The notes beneath the pieces are model-generated. The model saw only the letters and a program-made list of their open reading frames with translations. It made no database searches and was not told the DNA's origin. Position numbers and translations under genes: made by a program. 64,000 bases of DNA from Catalimonadaceae bacterium JC749 (GTDB taxonomy: Bacteria > Bacteroidota > Bacteroidia > Cytophagales > Cyclobacteriaceae). The stretch lies in NCBI GenBank assembly GCA_021730635.1, contig JAJNNC010000008.1, positions 349,642-413,641 of the forward strand, given 5' to 3'. This document shows positions 26,836 to 35,682 of this stretch, in pieces; the first letter of the stretch is position 1, and each line of letters starts with the position of its first letter.

Positions 26836-27438
26836 TTATCTGCCAGACCTAAAAAACAGGAAGGTTAAGAGGAGGGATAAGCTAACGGCGGCAGCCCCTA
26901 AAACCAGTAGGGAAGTATCGGAAGGCCCCGGAGGGGGTGCTATATGCGCCCGTTCTTCCGGCGTGGCAGCATGCCGTCGGGCCAGTTCCAGTTTCAGACT
27001 CTTCTCACCGCTGGCCATGGCCCAACGATGATTTGCCGAAAAAACAGGTTTCAACAAAAAGGAAAGCCTTCGCAGTAAGGGTTTGTTAGTCTGTATCTTC
27101 CAGTCATACGTAATGTCTACCCACTGACCATCTTCCTGAAAAGTCCAGATACCAACGCCATTAAAGTCACCGGTGGCCCTGAGTGTCATCTTTTTGTAAG
27201 GTACTTTCTCTACCGTTTGAAATTGCCAGCGTAAGGTATAGGGGAGCCATCCTTTGGTATAAAGATGATACACTGATGGCTGATCGGCCTCCTCCGGTTT
27301 TGTTTCCTGCACATCCAGATATACAGAAGGCCACCAGCGTGGCAGGTCCGCCGCATTTTCCAGAATGCGGTAAACTTCTTCAGGGGCAGCCTGCACCCGC
27401 CAGTGAGTTGTAAAGTGATAATGAGACGAATCCTTCAT
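26836..27438 (-). CDS. SRPBCC-domain protein with C-terminal membrane anchor
   Basis: Residues 5-140 form a START/Bet-v-1-like (SRPBCC) hydrophobic-ligand fold of the polyketide-cyclase type (HFTTHWRVQAAPEEVYRIL, DLPRWWPSVYLDV, DFNGVGIWTFQEDGQW). A basic/linker region follows. The last segment (LLVLGAAAVSLSLLLTFLF) is a single membrane helix, which is unusual for the family. No enzyme activity can be read. It follows the IPNS-like oxygenase by 27 bases on the same strand, so the two may be co-transcribed and act on one hydrophobic substrate. That link is inference. Confidence 0.75.
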   Translation of the reverse strand: MKDSSHYHFTTHWRVQAAPEEVYRILENAADLPRWWPSVYLDVQETKPEEADQPSVYHLYTKGWLPYTLRWQFQTVEKVPYKKMTLRATGDFNGVGIWTFQEDGQWVDITYDWKIQTNKPLLRRLSFLLKPVFSANHRWAMASGEKSLKLELARRHAATPEERAHIAPPPGPSDTSLLVLGAAAVSLSLLLTFLFFRSGR

Positions 27439-27465
27439 AGTAAGCGGAGAAGTTGCCCAAGACTA

Positions 27466-28485
27466 TCACCATTTGCGCAGTTCAGGAAACACTTTGGACA
27501 CTTTGTCCAGAATGTAATCACCATAAGTACCTTCGAACGTATGGACACTGGCCTTATCCCAACGTTCATCCTTATCATCAGACATGGCTGCACCGCTCAG
27601 ATCAATAGGTTCAATCCTTGCCTTAAAATTTGGATCAAAGAAAAAGGGAAATGACAGTCTGCCCCTTGTCGTCACGTTGCGCACTCTATGCGGCGTAGAG
27701 CGATAGAGCCCCCGGGTTAGGCGATCCAGCATATCGCCGATATTGCATATGAATGAACCGGGTACAGGAGGCGCATCCAGCCATTGTGACTTCGACTTGA
27801 TCTGTAACCCACCGGTATCATCCTGTTTGAGAATCGTCAATACGCCATAATCAGTATGTTCACCCACGCCCCATAGCGGCTCTTCCTCAGACGTGACAGT
27901 AGCGGGAGGATAATGAAAAATGCGAAACAGGACGAGGGGGTCGGTAGTGTACCGGTCAGCAAAATAATGACTGTCTAAACCCAGGCTAAGGGCTATGCCA
28001 CGCATCAGAACGTGCCCAACCTGGGTCAGTGCGGCCATATAGTCCAGTACGGTTTCCCGAAAGGAGGGTAGGTTATCCGGAAACAGGTTGGGGCCATGCA
28101 ATGGGATTTCGGCACGCACCCGCGGATCGTCAGGGCTCAACTCAGCACCAAAATAAAGCCCTTCCTTGAGGTCAGGCTTTCCTGAAGTAAGTTCTTCGCC
28201 GACCGGGAAAAAACCTCGCCAGGCCTTACCGGCCAGGGCCATCCGAATGCGGAGTTTGGTTTCCAGGTCCTGAGCAAAGAACTGGCGGCTCAGTACCTCC
28301 AGCCGGCGCTGTAATGATTCATCTACACCATGGCCGACGATATAGAAGAAGCCGTAGGTTCTGCAAGCCTGTCCTATCTGCGAGGCCACCGCCTGTTGAG
28401 CGCCATGCTCTGCTACCAGAGGGCTGATATCGATGATGGGCACTGAGGGAGTGCCGCTTCGGGTTGTCAGCTGAGATGTGATCAT
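27466..28485 (-). CDS. Isopenicillin-N-synthase-family 2-oxoglutarate/Fe(II) oxygenase
   Basis: A 339-residue non-heme iron oxygenase. The N-terminal DIOX_N part (VPIDISPLVAEHG-like start, GFFYIVGHGVDESLQRRL) precedes the 2OG-FeII core. Iron ligands are His and Asp in GEHTDYGVLTIL and the distal His in STPHRVRNVTT, with the co-substrate RLSFPFF after it. Family members oxidise secondary metabolites or amino-acid derivatives; the substrate is not predictable. CorA starts 28 bases beyond the start of this gene on the same strand, and the SRPBCC gene follows 27 bases after the stop. Confidence 0.9.
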   Translation of the reverse strand: MITSQLTTRSGTPSVPIIDISPLVAEHGAQQAVASQIGQACRTYGFFYIVGHGVDESLQRRLEVLSRQFFAQDLETKLRIRMALAGKAWRGFFPVGEELTSGKPDLKEGLYFGAELSPDDPRVRAEIPLHGPNLFPDNLPSFRETVLDYMAALTQVGHVLMRGIALSLGLDSHYFADRYTTDPLVLFRIFHYPPATVTSEEEPLWGVGEHTDYGVLTILKQDDTGGLQIKSKSQWLDAPPVPGSFICNIGDMLDRLTRGLYRSTPHRVRNVTTRGRLSFPFFFDPNFKARIEPIDLSGAAMSDDKDERWDKASVHTFEGTYGDYILDKVSKVFPELRKW

Positions 28486-28513
28486 GATGAAGTGTAAGAT
28501 ATAATGTCAAAGG

Positions 28514-29491
28514 TTATAACCAGCCCGAGCGTCTGAAAAGCAAATACAGCGATATCGCCGATCCAATGATCAACAGCAGCACAGCGATAAATCCATAGCG
28601 CCAATCTAAACCGGGCATAAAGGTAAAATTCATTCCATAAAATCCCGCAATCATAGTGGGCACGGCAATAATGGCTGCCCATCCGGCAAACTTTTTCGAC
28701 ACATCACTTTGCGATTGAGAGATCAAAGAGAAATTGGCTTCCAGCACCGTATTCAGTAGCTCCCGCTCGTTGTCTACCATATCATTTATTCGAATGGCAT
28801 GGTCATAAATATCACGAAAATAAGGCTGAATACTCTCAGGAATCAGTTCCGGATTGAGTCGCATCAGCCTGTTACAAATATCAATCAGTGGAGAAACAGC
28901 ACGCTTGACTCTCAACAGCTCTCGCTTAAGATGGTAAATCTGTGCGGTGGTTTCTTTACCGGATTCTTCACCAAAAATCTCTTCCTCCAGCACTTCCAGT
29001 TCATCTTCCAGTGCATCAATGATAGGGAAGTACTGATCTACGATTGAGTCCATCACAGCATAAAGGGCAAATCCGGGACCTTTGTTCAACAGGTGCGGGG
29101 TACTTTCACAGCGGGCTCTTACTTCCGTATATGACAGAGAAGAACCATGACGTACGGAAATGAAAAAATTGTTGCCGAGGAAAAAGTGAGTCTCTCCAAA
29201 ATCAATACACCGCTGCTCATGGTTCATTTGTGCGGTACGCAGGACGATGAAGAGCGAGTCACCGTAGGTCTCCAGCTTAGGCCGCTGATGCGCACGGTGC
29301 GCATCTTCAATGGCCAGGTCATGCAGACCAAACTCACGCTGCACCTGTTGCAACATGGCTTCACTGGGCTCCTGTAGGCCTATCCAGACAAACTTGTCCG
29401 GCTGCTTAAGAACCTGACTGATATCGTCTATTTCTACATTTGCAACACGGCGGCCGCCTGAATAGGCCGCACAATTAATGACCGTATTCAT
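28514..29491 (-). CDS. corA: CorA-type magnesium/cobalt transport protein
   Basis: A 325-residue divalent-metal channel. The N-terminal cytosolic domain is rich in acidic and helical segments (LEVLEEEIFGEES, RELLNTVLEANFSLIS). Two C-terminal membrane helices follow, the first ending in the signature YGMNF (Gly-Met-Asn) and the second LLLIIGSAISLYLLF. The protein is a pentamer in known members, with the long stalk helix before TM1. The gene lies 28 bases before the IPNS-like gene in transcription order. Regulation is not visible. Confidence 0.95.
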   Translation of the reverse strand: MNTVINCAAYSGGRRVANVEIDDISQVLKQPDKFVWIGLQEPSEAMLQQVQREFGLHDLAIEDAHRAHQRPKLETYGDSLFIVLRTAQMNHEQRCIDFGETHFFLGNNFFISVRHGSSLSYTEVRARCESTPHLLNKGPGFALYAVMDSIVDQYFPIIDALEDELEVLEEEIFGEESGKETTAQIYHLKRELLRVKRAVSPLIDICNRLMRLNPELIPESIQPYFRDIYDHAIRINDMVDNERELLNTVLEANFSLISQSQSDVSKKFAGWAAIIAVPTMIAGFYGMNFTFMPGLDWRYGFIAVLLLIIGSAISLYLLFRRSGWL

Positions 29492-29657
29492 CTATTATGC
29501 TTTACATTTTCCAGGGACAACCATTACTGCTGCTATACCCATAAAAGCTTGCCTTTAAGGGTTAAACTACGATATATCCGACAGTAAATCAAGCTTCTTC
29601 ACCGCTGAAATAAGGCTTAGCCTGCCTCTAAACCAGCATCGCTTTCCGGAGATGGAT

Positions 29658-30968
29658 CTACTCTTCCAGCAAAACAGTCACTATCTCCGGAAAGATAATC
29701 ACCAGAATGAGGAAAGTAAGTTGAATAATAATGAAAGGCACAATTCCTCTGTAGAGATGCCCTGTCGTGATTTCCGGCGGTGCTACGCCCTTCAGATAGA
29801 ACAGGGAGAAACCGAAAGGGGGTGATAGAAAGGAGGTTTGCAGGTTCAGCGCCAGCAAGATTCCAATCCAGATCAGATCGATATCCATCCGTATGAAGAT
29901 AGGAGCTACTACAGGCACAATAATGAAAATGATCTCAATAAAGTCAATGAAAAAACCGGCGATAAACACAGCGATCATGACGATGGCCAGAAAACCCATA
30001 GGCGATAAATCGGCATTTTCTATCAGTCTTACCAGGTAACGATCTCCTTCCATACCACGGAATACCAGGGAAAAAGCCGTAGCACCTGCCAGTATGATGA
30101 ATACCATACAGGTAAGGTGGGTCGTTTCCCGCATGACTTCTTTCAGCACTTTCAGGTTGAATTTACCTTGCAATAAGGTGAGCAGGGTTGCCCCCAAGGC
30201 TCCTACCGCGGCAGCTTCTGTTGGCGAGGCAATACCGGCAAAGATAGAGCCTAACACCGCCAAGATGAGTAAAAAGGGTAGTAAAAAAGCATTCAACACC
30301 TTCATCCACATTCCCTCTTTTCGAAAAGCAGCGATCTCTTCTTCGGGCATGGGTGGTGCCAGCCTGGGTTTGAAAATAGCTACGCCTACCACATACAACA
30401 GGTAACAAACAACCAGACCAATTCCAGGCAATATGGCTGCTGTAAACAGATTCCCTACCGATACATTCAATACGCTGCCCAACAATACCAATACTACAGA
30501 GGGAGGAATAATCTGTCCTAGGGTACCGGCAGAAGCAATGGTGCCTGTCGCTAATTCGGGACTGTATCCGCGCTTGAGCATGGTAGGCAAACTGATTAAT
30601 CCCATGGTGATGACAGTAGCCCCTACAATACCCGTAGAAGCTGCCAGCATGGCTCCTACTGTGACCACAGCAATGGCCAGTCCTCCTTTAAAGCGTCCAA
30701 AGAGCAGAGCCATCGTTTCCAGCAGGCTTTCTGCCAGTCCTGATTTTTCCAGCATAATACCCATATAAATAAACAAGGGAACCGCAATCAGCACATAATT
30801 GTCCATAGTGCCATAAATACGCAGGGCTAGCAGGTAAAAGAAATCAGGGCCGAAGGCCACTAATCCGAACAAGACAGAAATCCCTCCCAGGGTAAAAGCG
30901 ACGGGAAAGCCCAGCAGAATTAGAATAAAAATAGAAATAAACAGGATAATGGGTAGTATCTCAGGCAT
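29658..30968 (-). CDS. TRAP transporter large permease subunit (DctM/TakM-like)
   Basis: A 436-residue polytopic protein with about twelve hydrophobic segments. Family motifs include VALFGFPVAFTLGGISVLF-like start (LLGFPVAFTLGG), AASTGIVGATVITMGLISLP, and SPTEAAAVGALGA. It is the ion-coupled transport channel that, with DctQ and a periplasmic binding protein, imports carboxylates. Its start overlaps the end of the small subunit by 8 bases (30961-30968), so the two are coupled. No binding-protein gene is adjacent; the candidate is at 11620-12750. Confidence 0.94.
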   Translation of the reverse strand: MPEILPIILFISIFILILLGFPVAFTLGGISVLFGLVAFGPDFFYLLALRIYGTMDNYVLIAVPLFIYMGIMLEKSGLAESLLETMALLFGRFKGGLAIAVVTVGAMLAASTGIVGATVITMGLISLPTMLKRGYSPELATGTIASAGTLGQIIPPSVVLVLLGSVLNVSVGNLFTAAILPGIGLVVCYLLYVVGVAIFKPRLAPPMPEEEIAAFRKEGMWMKVLNAFLLPFLLILAVLGSIFAGIASPTEAAAVGALGATLLTLLQGKFNLKVLKEVMRETTHLTCMVFIILAGATAFSLVFRGMEGDRYLVRLIENADLSPMGFLAIVMIAVFIAGFFIDFIEIIFIIVPVVAPIFIRMDIDLIWIGILLALNLQTSFLSPPFGFSLFYLKGVAPPEITTGHLYRGIVPFIIIQLTFLILVIIFPEIVTVLLEE

Positions 30969-31482
30969 GATCGGCAGGGTCAGTCAGCGTCAGGATAGAT
31001 TTAAAAGTAAGGGAGAGTGCTTGCAGCAGCAGCAATGAAAAACCCACTGGAATGGCTGCTTTCACAATATAGCGGGCTGGTAACCCTCCCGGGTCCGGAG
31101 AACCTTCCTGTATGCGAAAGGCATTCATGGTAAACTTCCAGGAGGCATCGATGGTGACCAGGCAAAAGGGAATCAGAAACAGCAAACAACCCATCAGATT
31201 AATCCATGCTTTTTTCTTTTCCGAAAAGTTCTGATAAAATACGTCTACCCGCACGTGGCGATCATGGCGCAGGGCGTAGGCAGCGCCTAACAGGAAAATA
31301 AAAGAGAACAGATGCCACTCCAGTTCTACCATACCGGCAGAAGTAGTGTTGAACAGATAACGGGCCGCTACATCATAACAAATTAACAGTACCAGCGCGG
31401 TGGTGAGCCAGGCAATACCACGCCCTATGCTCTCATTGAGCTGGTCAATGGCATTACTTATCTTTGATAAAACTTTTTTCAA
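30961..31482 (-). CDS. TRAP transporter small permease subunit (DctQ/TakQ-like)
   Basis: A 173-residue protein with four membrane helices in the DctQ layout (IAWLTTALVLLICYDVAARY near residue 20, then HLFSFIFLLGAAYALRHD, LMGCLLFLIPFCLV, and a C-terminal helix). DctQ supports and stabilises the DctM channel. The gene leads the pair dctQ-dctM on the minus strand and is divergent from rlmN with a 136-base spacer that must hold both promoters. Confidence 0.9.
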   Translation of the reverse strand: MKKVLSKISNAIDQLNESIGRGIAWLTTALVLLICYDVAARYLFNTTSAGMVELEWHLFSFIFLLGAAYALRHDRHVRVDVFYQNFSEKKKAWINLMGCLLFLIPFCLVTIDASWKFTMNAFRIQEGSPDPGGLPARYIVKAAIPVGFSLLLLQALSLTFKSILTLTDPADHA

Positions 31483-31600
31483 GGTTCGAGTTGTTGTTAG
31501 GTTGGTATGAGCAAAACGAAACGGCTATTCTTTTAGCACCCACATGGGTTCATAAAGGTGGGAAATTAGGAAAATCGGGTGAATTCAGGAAATCATCCTT

Positions 31601-31608
31601 TATCTTTG
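31601..31608 (+). promoter_or_regulatory. Probable -7 box of rlmN, giving a very short leader
   Basis: TATCTTTG matches TAnnTTTG only 10 bases before the ATG at 31619. If used, transcription would begin about 4 bases before the start codon. The -33 TTG is not obvious. Confidence 0.4.
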
Positions 31609-31618
31609 TATTAATCTT

Positions 31619-32674
31619 ATGGAAGCAGTAAAAACGCGGGTAAAACAGGACATCCGGAAAATAAAACCAGAGCAGCTTAACACATTTCTTGCAGAAGCAG
31701 GGGAAAAGCCTTTTCGTGCCAGGCAGATACAAGAGTGGCTGTGGAAAAAATCAGCAGGTAGCTTTGACGAGATGTCTAACCTTTCTCTGAAAACCCGTGA
31801 CTGGCTGAAAGAAAACTTTGTCATAAACGCCGTACAGGTAGCGCAGCAGCAACGCAGCAGCGACCAGACTATCAAATCTATGTTTCGACTGCACGACGGG
31901 CATTTTGTGGAAGGCGTATTGATCCCCACAGAAACCCGCATGACAGCCTGTGTGTCTTCCCAGGTAGGCTGCTCTCTTACCTGTAAATTCTGCGCTACAG
32001 GCTATATGGAGCGCAAGCGCAACCTGGAGGCCGCTGAGATCTATGATCAGGTAGTGTTGATCAGCCAACAGGCAGAAGAAAATTATGGCATACCTTTGAG
32101 CAATATAGTATATATGGGGATGGGTGAGCCGCTGCTCAACTATGCCAATGTACTGCAGTCTGTAGACCATATCACCTCTTCTGAGGGGCTGGGCATGTCG
32201 CCTAAGCGTATTACGGTTTCTACAGCAGGCATTGCCAAGATGATTAAAAAACTAGGGGATGATGACGTAAAATTTAACCTGGCCCTGTCGCTGCATGCCG
32301 CTAATGATACAAAGCGGAACCAGATCATGCCTATCAATGAAACCAATACGCTAAAAGCCTTACAGGAAGCTTTATTGTATTTCTATGATAAAACAAAGAA
32401 CCGCCTGACCTTTGAGTATATTGTCTTTTATAATTTTAACGATACGCTGGAAGATGCCCGTGAATTGTGGGAGTTTACCAAACGGATACCCAGCAAGGTT
32501 AATATCATAGAATATAACCCGATCAGCGAAGCCACTTTTAAAAATACGGAAACGGACCGGCTGGAACAGTTTGCTGCTTTCCTGGAAGACAAGGGTGTCA
32601 CGGTAAATATACGCCGGAGTAGGGGTAAGGATATCGACGCCGCTTGCGGACAATTAGCCATCAAGCAGAAGTAA
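31619..32674 (+). CDS. rlmN: Dual-specificity 23S rRNA / tRNA adenine-C2 methyltransferase RlmN
   Basis: A radical SAM enzyme of 351 residues that makes 2-methyladenosine at A2503 of 23S rRNA and A37 of some tRNAs. The cluster motif CxxxCxxC reads GCSLTCKFCATG. The N-terminal segment GEKPFRARQIQEWLWKK is the family's RNA-binding start. The methyl-carrying Cys of the C-terminal end is in DAACGQLA, and MGMGEPLLNY is the glycine-rich SAM region. The ATG at 31619 fits the family start. The next gene converges with 4 bases between. Confidence 0.97.
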   Translation: MEAVKTRVKQDIRKIKPEQLNTFLAEAGEKPFRARQIQEWLWKKSAGSFDEMSNLSLKTRDWLKENFVINAVQVAQQQRSSDQTIKSMFRLHDGHFVEGVLIPTETRMTACVSSQVGCSLTCKFCATGYMERKRNLEAAEIYDQVVLISQQAEENYGIPLSNIVYMGMGEPLLNYANVLQSVDHITSSEGLGMSPKRITVSTAGIAKMIKKLGDDDVKFNLALSLHAANDTKRNQIMPINETNTLKALQEALLYFYDKTKNRLTFEYIVFYNFNDTLEDARELWEFTKRIPSKVNIIEYNPISEATFKNTETDRLEQFAAFLEDKGVTVNIRRSRGKDIDAACGQLAIKQK

Positions 32675-32678
32675 CTTT

Positions 32679-33248
32679 CTACAAATCTATTCTTATCAGC
32701 TTTCTCAGCGGCACCTCCGGTGGGTCGGTTGCTTCCAGATACGCTTGACCGATAGCTTCCCCATGGCAATAGAAACACTCCTGCACAAACAGATAATATT
32801 CTTCTGATATGCAGGCGGCATGGGAGGCTAAACCTTGTTGATATCGCTTTTCTGCTTCCGGGGTGCCAATATATACCCAGACATTACCCGGCACCTGGCA
32901 ATCAATTTGATGGGTTACCGCTACCCGGCGGTAATTGCGTTCCCGCTGGTCGATCCATGACAGTTCCTCCGCGTTTACTTCAAACAAGGCTCCGGTAAGT
33001 GTGGATTTTCGGGCTGGGCGGATATTCAGAAAGGTGACGAATACTTCCGGGCGCTCACCCGTTGCTGCATCCAGATAGTATTTGTAAGAGGAGAGGTCTA
33101 CCCGGTTATCCATGGCTATATTCCAGCAACGCCGATACCCTTTCAACTGGCACAGGGTGATTGCATGGGGGCTGCATTCTCTACCCAAATAGTGGTATAG
33201 CGCTTCCTGATTGACTAGTGAACCATAACCAAAAATATAGTGCCTCAT
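32679..33248 (-). CDS. Gamma-glutamylcyclotransferase-like (GGCT/ChaC fold) protein
   Basis: A 189-residue protein of the GGCT fold. The N-terminus YIFGYGSLVNQEAL carries the YGSL substrate-binding motif. The acidic catalytic residue is expected in the beta-barrel core, near GALFEVNAEELSWIDQRE. Known members cleave gamma-glutamyl amines or glutathione-derived compounds; many bacterial ones have no tested function. The gene is separated from the cupin gene by a strong terminator. Confidence 0.8.
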   Translation of the reverse strand: MRHYIFGYGSLVNQEALYHYLGRECSPHAITLCQLKGYRRCWNIAMDNRVDLSSYKYYLDAATGERPEVFVTFLNIRPARKSTLTGALFEVNAEELSWIDQRERNYRRVAVTHQIDCQVPGNVWVYIGTPEAEKRYQQGLASHAACISEEYYLFVQECFYCHGEAIGQAYLEATDPPEVPLRKLIRIDL

Positions 33249-33251
33249 AGG

Positions 33252-33281
33252 AAAAAAAGAAGCCGGAGTATCTTCCGGCTT
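33252..33281 (-). terminator. Strong intrinsic terminator after the cupin gene
   Basis: On the minus strand AAGCCGGA (33281-33274) pairs perfectly with TCCGGCTT (33267-33260) across a 6-base loop and is followed by a T run (complement of 33252-33258). It is between the cupin and the GGCT-like gene, so these are separate transcription units. Confidence 0.85.
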
Positions 33282-33289
33282 AAGGTCGT

Positions 33290-33625
33290 TTACTCTTCTC
33301 TTCCGTGTACCTGAGATGGTGGGGAAGTTGCCTCTATAGCGGTAAACGTTTCTAATATCTTATAAGTGTGTTTGGCGTTTTTAGGAACCAGATAAGCATC
33401 TCCCGCTTTTAATGTCACTACCTGCCCTTCGGAGTGCAACTCTGCTTTTCCTTTCAGCACATAGCCTACTGTTTCATAAGGACGGCTTACTTCCGGTTTA
33501 TTCTTTGTAGGCGGTTCGTTTTCCCACATCCGCATAGAAACATGCGTACCGGAAACTAAAAATTTCTCGCTCCCCTCTTTAGGCGAATGTGCCGTATCCA
33601 GCTTTTTAATCGTGGTATCTCCCAT
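33290..33625 (-). CDS. Small cupin-domain protein
   Basis: A 111-residue single cupin. The metal-site half is GYVLKGKAELHSEGQVVTL, then GDAYLVPKNAKHTYKI with a His. Such small cupins bind metals and act as isomerases, ligand sensors or stability proteins. The sequence KLDTAHSPKEGSEKF and the C-terminal EATSPPSQVHGREE are not diagnostic. The gene has its own spacer from the lipoprotein upstream and ends in the terminator at 33252-33281. Confidence 0.85.
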   Translation of the reverse strand: MGDTTIKKLDTAHSPKEGSEKFLVSGTHVSMRMWENEPPTKNKPEVSRPYETVGYVLKGKAELHSEGQVVTLKAGDAYLVPKNAKHTYKILETFTAIEATSPPSQVHGREE

Positions 33626-33703
33626 AATTTATTTGTTTTAAGTTCAAAAAAACAGTACTTCTCACTTAAGCAAAACCCAAAAAAACCAGATATGTTGTAA
33701 AAC

Positions 33704-34324
33704 TCAGGGCGTTACAGTAACAGGCTCTGTCGTAATGCTATAGAACTCATTATTGGTGAGGCGATAATGCACTGTGAATTGATATTGCTCTGCCGAAACA
33801 GGAGGTACCACCAACCGCAATACCATCCCCAGATCAGAAGCCTGTAACCCTTCGTCGATCAGGAAATCCGGCAACCCTACAATACGGCCACTATAGTAGT
33901 CATAAACGTTAAACAGACTGTTTAAAGTATCTCCGGCAACGATCACCTTGCTGCTTCCAGCCTGCCGGTAGTCGTTATTGCTGAATATGGCAATATCAGC
34001 GATCTCTTCTGACGGCTGTGGCGGTGGTGGGCTACAGGCATAAGCTGCCGGGAACAAGGAGAAAAATACCAGATTACGATTGATAGTGTGGCTATAATAT
34101 TCTACTACCGGATTCACTGCGATGCCATACTGTCCGTAAGCTATTTCCGCGTTAGCTTCCAGCGGTGTGGTTGCCGTATAATTATCACTTTCATAGCGGA
34201 TACTATATCCTTCCATATCCGTAATGTTAGTGTTTTGGCGCTCGAAACCACCACAGTCATTTTCTGTACAGCCAAGGGCTACCAGTAAAAAACAAAGTAA
34301 TCCTACTTTGATAATGGATTGCAT
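33704..34324 (-). CDS. Hypothetical lipoprotein
   Basis: I do not recognise the family. A signal peptide with lipobox VALGC (Cys 19) predicts a lipoprotein of about 188 mature residues. The mature part is beta-rich, opens with TENDCGGFERQNTNIT, and has a Pro-rich CSPPPPQPSEE loop and a C-terminal strand YRLTNNEFYSITTEPVTV. It lies between the cupin and the alcohol dehydrogenase on the same strand with 65-base gaps, and could be transcribed with either. No partner gene suggests a role. Confidence 0.6.
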   Translation of the reverse strand: MQSIIKVGLLCFLLVALGCTENDCGGFERQNTNITDMEGYSIRYESDNYTATTPLEANAEIAYGQYGIAVNPVVEYYSHTINRNLVFFSLFPAAYACSPPPPQPSEEIADIAIFSNNDYRQAGSSKVIVAGDTLNSLFNVYDYYSGRIVGLPDFLIDEGLQASDLGMVLRLVVPPVSAEQYQFTVHYRLTNNEFYSITTEPVTVTP

Positions 34325-34389
34325 ATTGTTGGTTTTACTCCTTAAAATGGCAAAAAATGTACCCGCCTATCAGACAGGTAATATTTCAT

Positions 34390-35550
34390 TTAAGGTTGAA
34401 GTACTACCTTCACGCAATCTTCTTCTTTTTCGTTAAAGATTTTATAGCCATGTACAGCTTCTTGTAAGGGTAACCTATGGGAAATAATGTCGTTCAGCGT
34501 TACCTTCCCTTCCTGCACCAGTGCCATCAAATGGTCAATATAAACCTGAACCGGGGCTTGCCCTGCTTTCAGAGTGATGGTTTTATCAAATATTTTTCCG
34601 AAGGGGAACTGGTTATAATTAGAAGCATATACTCCTACTACTGTGACCGTACCGCCTCTTCTTACTGTATCAAAGGCGTTTTCTAACACTTTGGCTGTGC
34701 CGGCCTGAACCCCTACCGTAGCCAGGGCTTTATCAAGGAGAGTACGATCTGCCTCCATACCCACGGCATCCACACATACATCGGCACCACGACCTTCTGT
34801 CATACTACGCACTACCTCGGCTACCTTTTCTTCCTTCGCATTGATGACCTCTACGCCGGCCGTTTGCCGGGCCTTCTCCAGCCGGTAAGGTTGAATATCT
34901 ACTCCGATAACGCGCCCTGCTCCCTTCAACCATGCAGATTTCTGAGCCATAATACCCACTGGGCCACAACCAAAAACGACAACGGTTTCCCCTCCTTTCA
35001 GGTCTGCCCAGTCGATAGCGGTGTAACCGGTAGGAAAGATGTCTGTCAGGAATAGAACCTGTTCATCCTGCAGCCCGTCCGGTACTTTGCGAGGCCCGAA
35101 ATCAGCATAAGGTACCCGTACATATTCTGCCTGACCACCATTGTATCCGCCATAGAGGCTGGTGTAACCAAACAAAGCACCCCCTTTGCCCTTGGTGATG
35201 TCTCCTTCCGGGCCATAAAATTCAGGATTTGAATTTTCACACTGCGTAGGCAGATGCGCATGCTGACAAAAATAGCAATGGCCACAGGCAATTGGAAAAG
35301 GCACTACTACCCGATCTCCGATTTGCAAATTTTTTACCTCTGTACCTACTTCTTCCACAATACCCATAAATTCATGCCCTACGACAAAACTTTTTGTATC
35401 GGGGATGAGTCCGTTATAAATGTGCAAATCCGATCCGCATATGGCTGTGGCAGTCACACGGATAATAGCATCCCTTGGATCTTCTATGATAGGGTCAGGG
35501 ACATTGTCTACACTAACGTGTTTAGGTTTATGATATACAAGTGCTTTCAT
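34390..35550 (-). CDS. Zinc-dependent alcohol dehydrogenase, formaldehyde-dehydrogenase-like
   Basis: A 386-residue medium-chain dehydrogenase. The catalytic zinc site starts CGSDLHIYNG and continues with GHEFMGIVEEVG. The structural zinc lobe has the cysteines of CGHCYFCQHAHLPTQCE. The NAD-binding motif is VVFGCGPVGIMA. The layout fits the glutathione-independent formaldehyde/alcohol dehydrogenase group. It is 132 bases after the end of the ebo operon on the same strand. The gap contains a weak hairpin, so a link to ebo is possible but not shown. Confidence 0.93.
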   Translation of the reverse strand: MKALVYHKPKHVSVDNVPDPIIEDPRDAIIRVTATAICGSDLHIYNGLIPDTKSFVVGHEFMGIVEEVGTEVKNLQIGDRVVVPFPIACGHCYFCQHAHLPTQCENSNPEFYGPEGDITKGKGGALFGYTSLYGGYNGGQAEYVRVPYADFGPRKVPDGLQDEQVLFLTDIFPTGYTAIDWADLKGGETVVVFGCGPVGIMAQKSAWLKGAGRVIGVDIQPYRLEKARQTAGVEVINAKEEKVAEVVRSMTEGRGADVCVDAVGMEADRTLLDKALATVGVQAGTAKVLENAFDTVRRGGTVTVVGVYASNYNQFPFGKIFDKTITLKAGQAPVQVYIDHLMALVQEGKVTLNDIISHRLPLQEAVHGYKIFNEKEEDCVKVVLQP

Positions 35551-35682
35551 AGGTGAAAAAAATTATAGCGGTTAAAAAATAGTTTGTCACCATGTAACAA
35601 CCCCTTCAACACTTTGTTAGGGGCTGTCTGATGAAAGCGACAGTAAATGAGCAGTTTATAACGGGAGGTTAAGTAATTCTGA

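Noticed and set aside
35590..35640. Inverted repeat with CCCCT/AGGGG between the alcohol dehydrogenase and eboF
   Set aside because: The stem is short, the loop is 13 bases and no T run follows on the minus strand, so it is not called a terminator.
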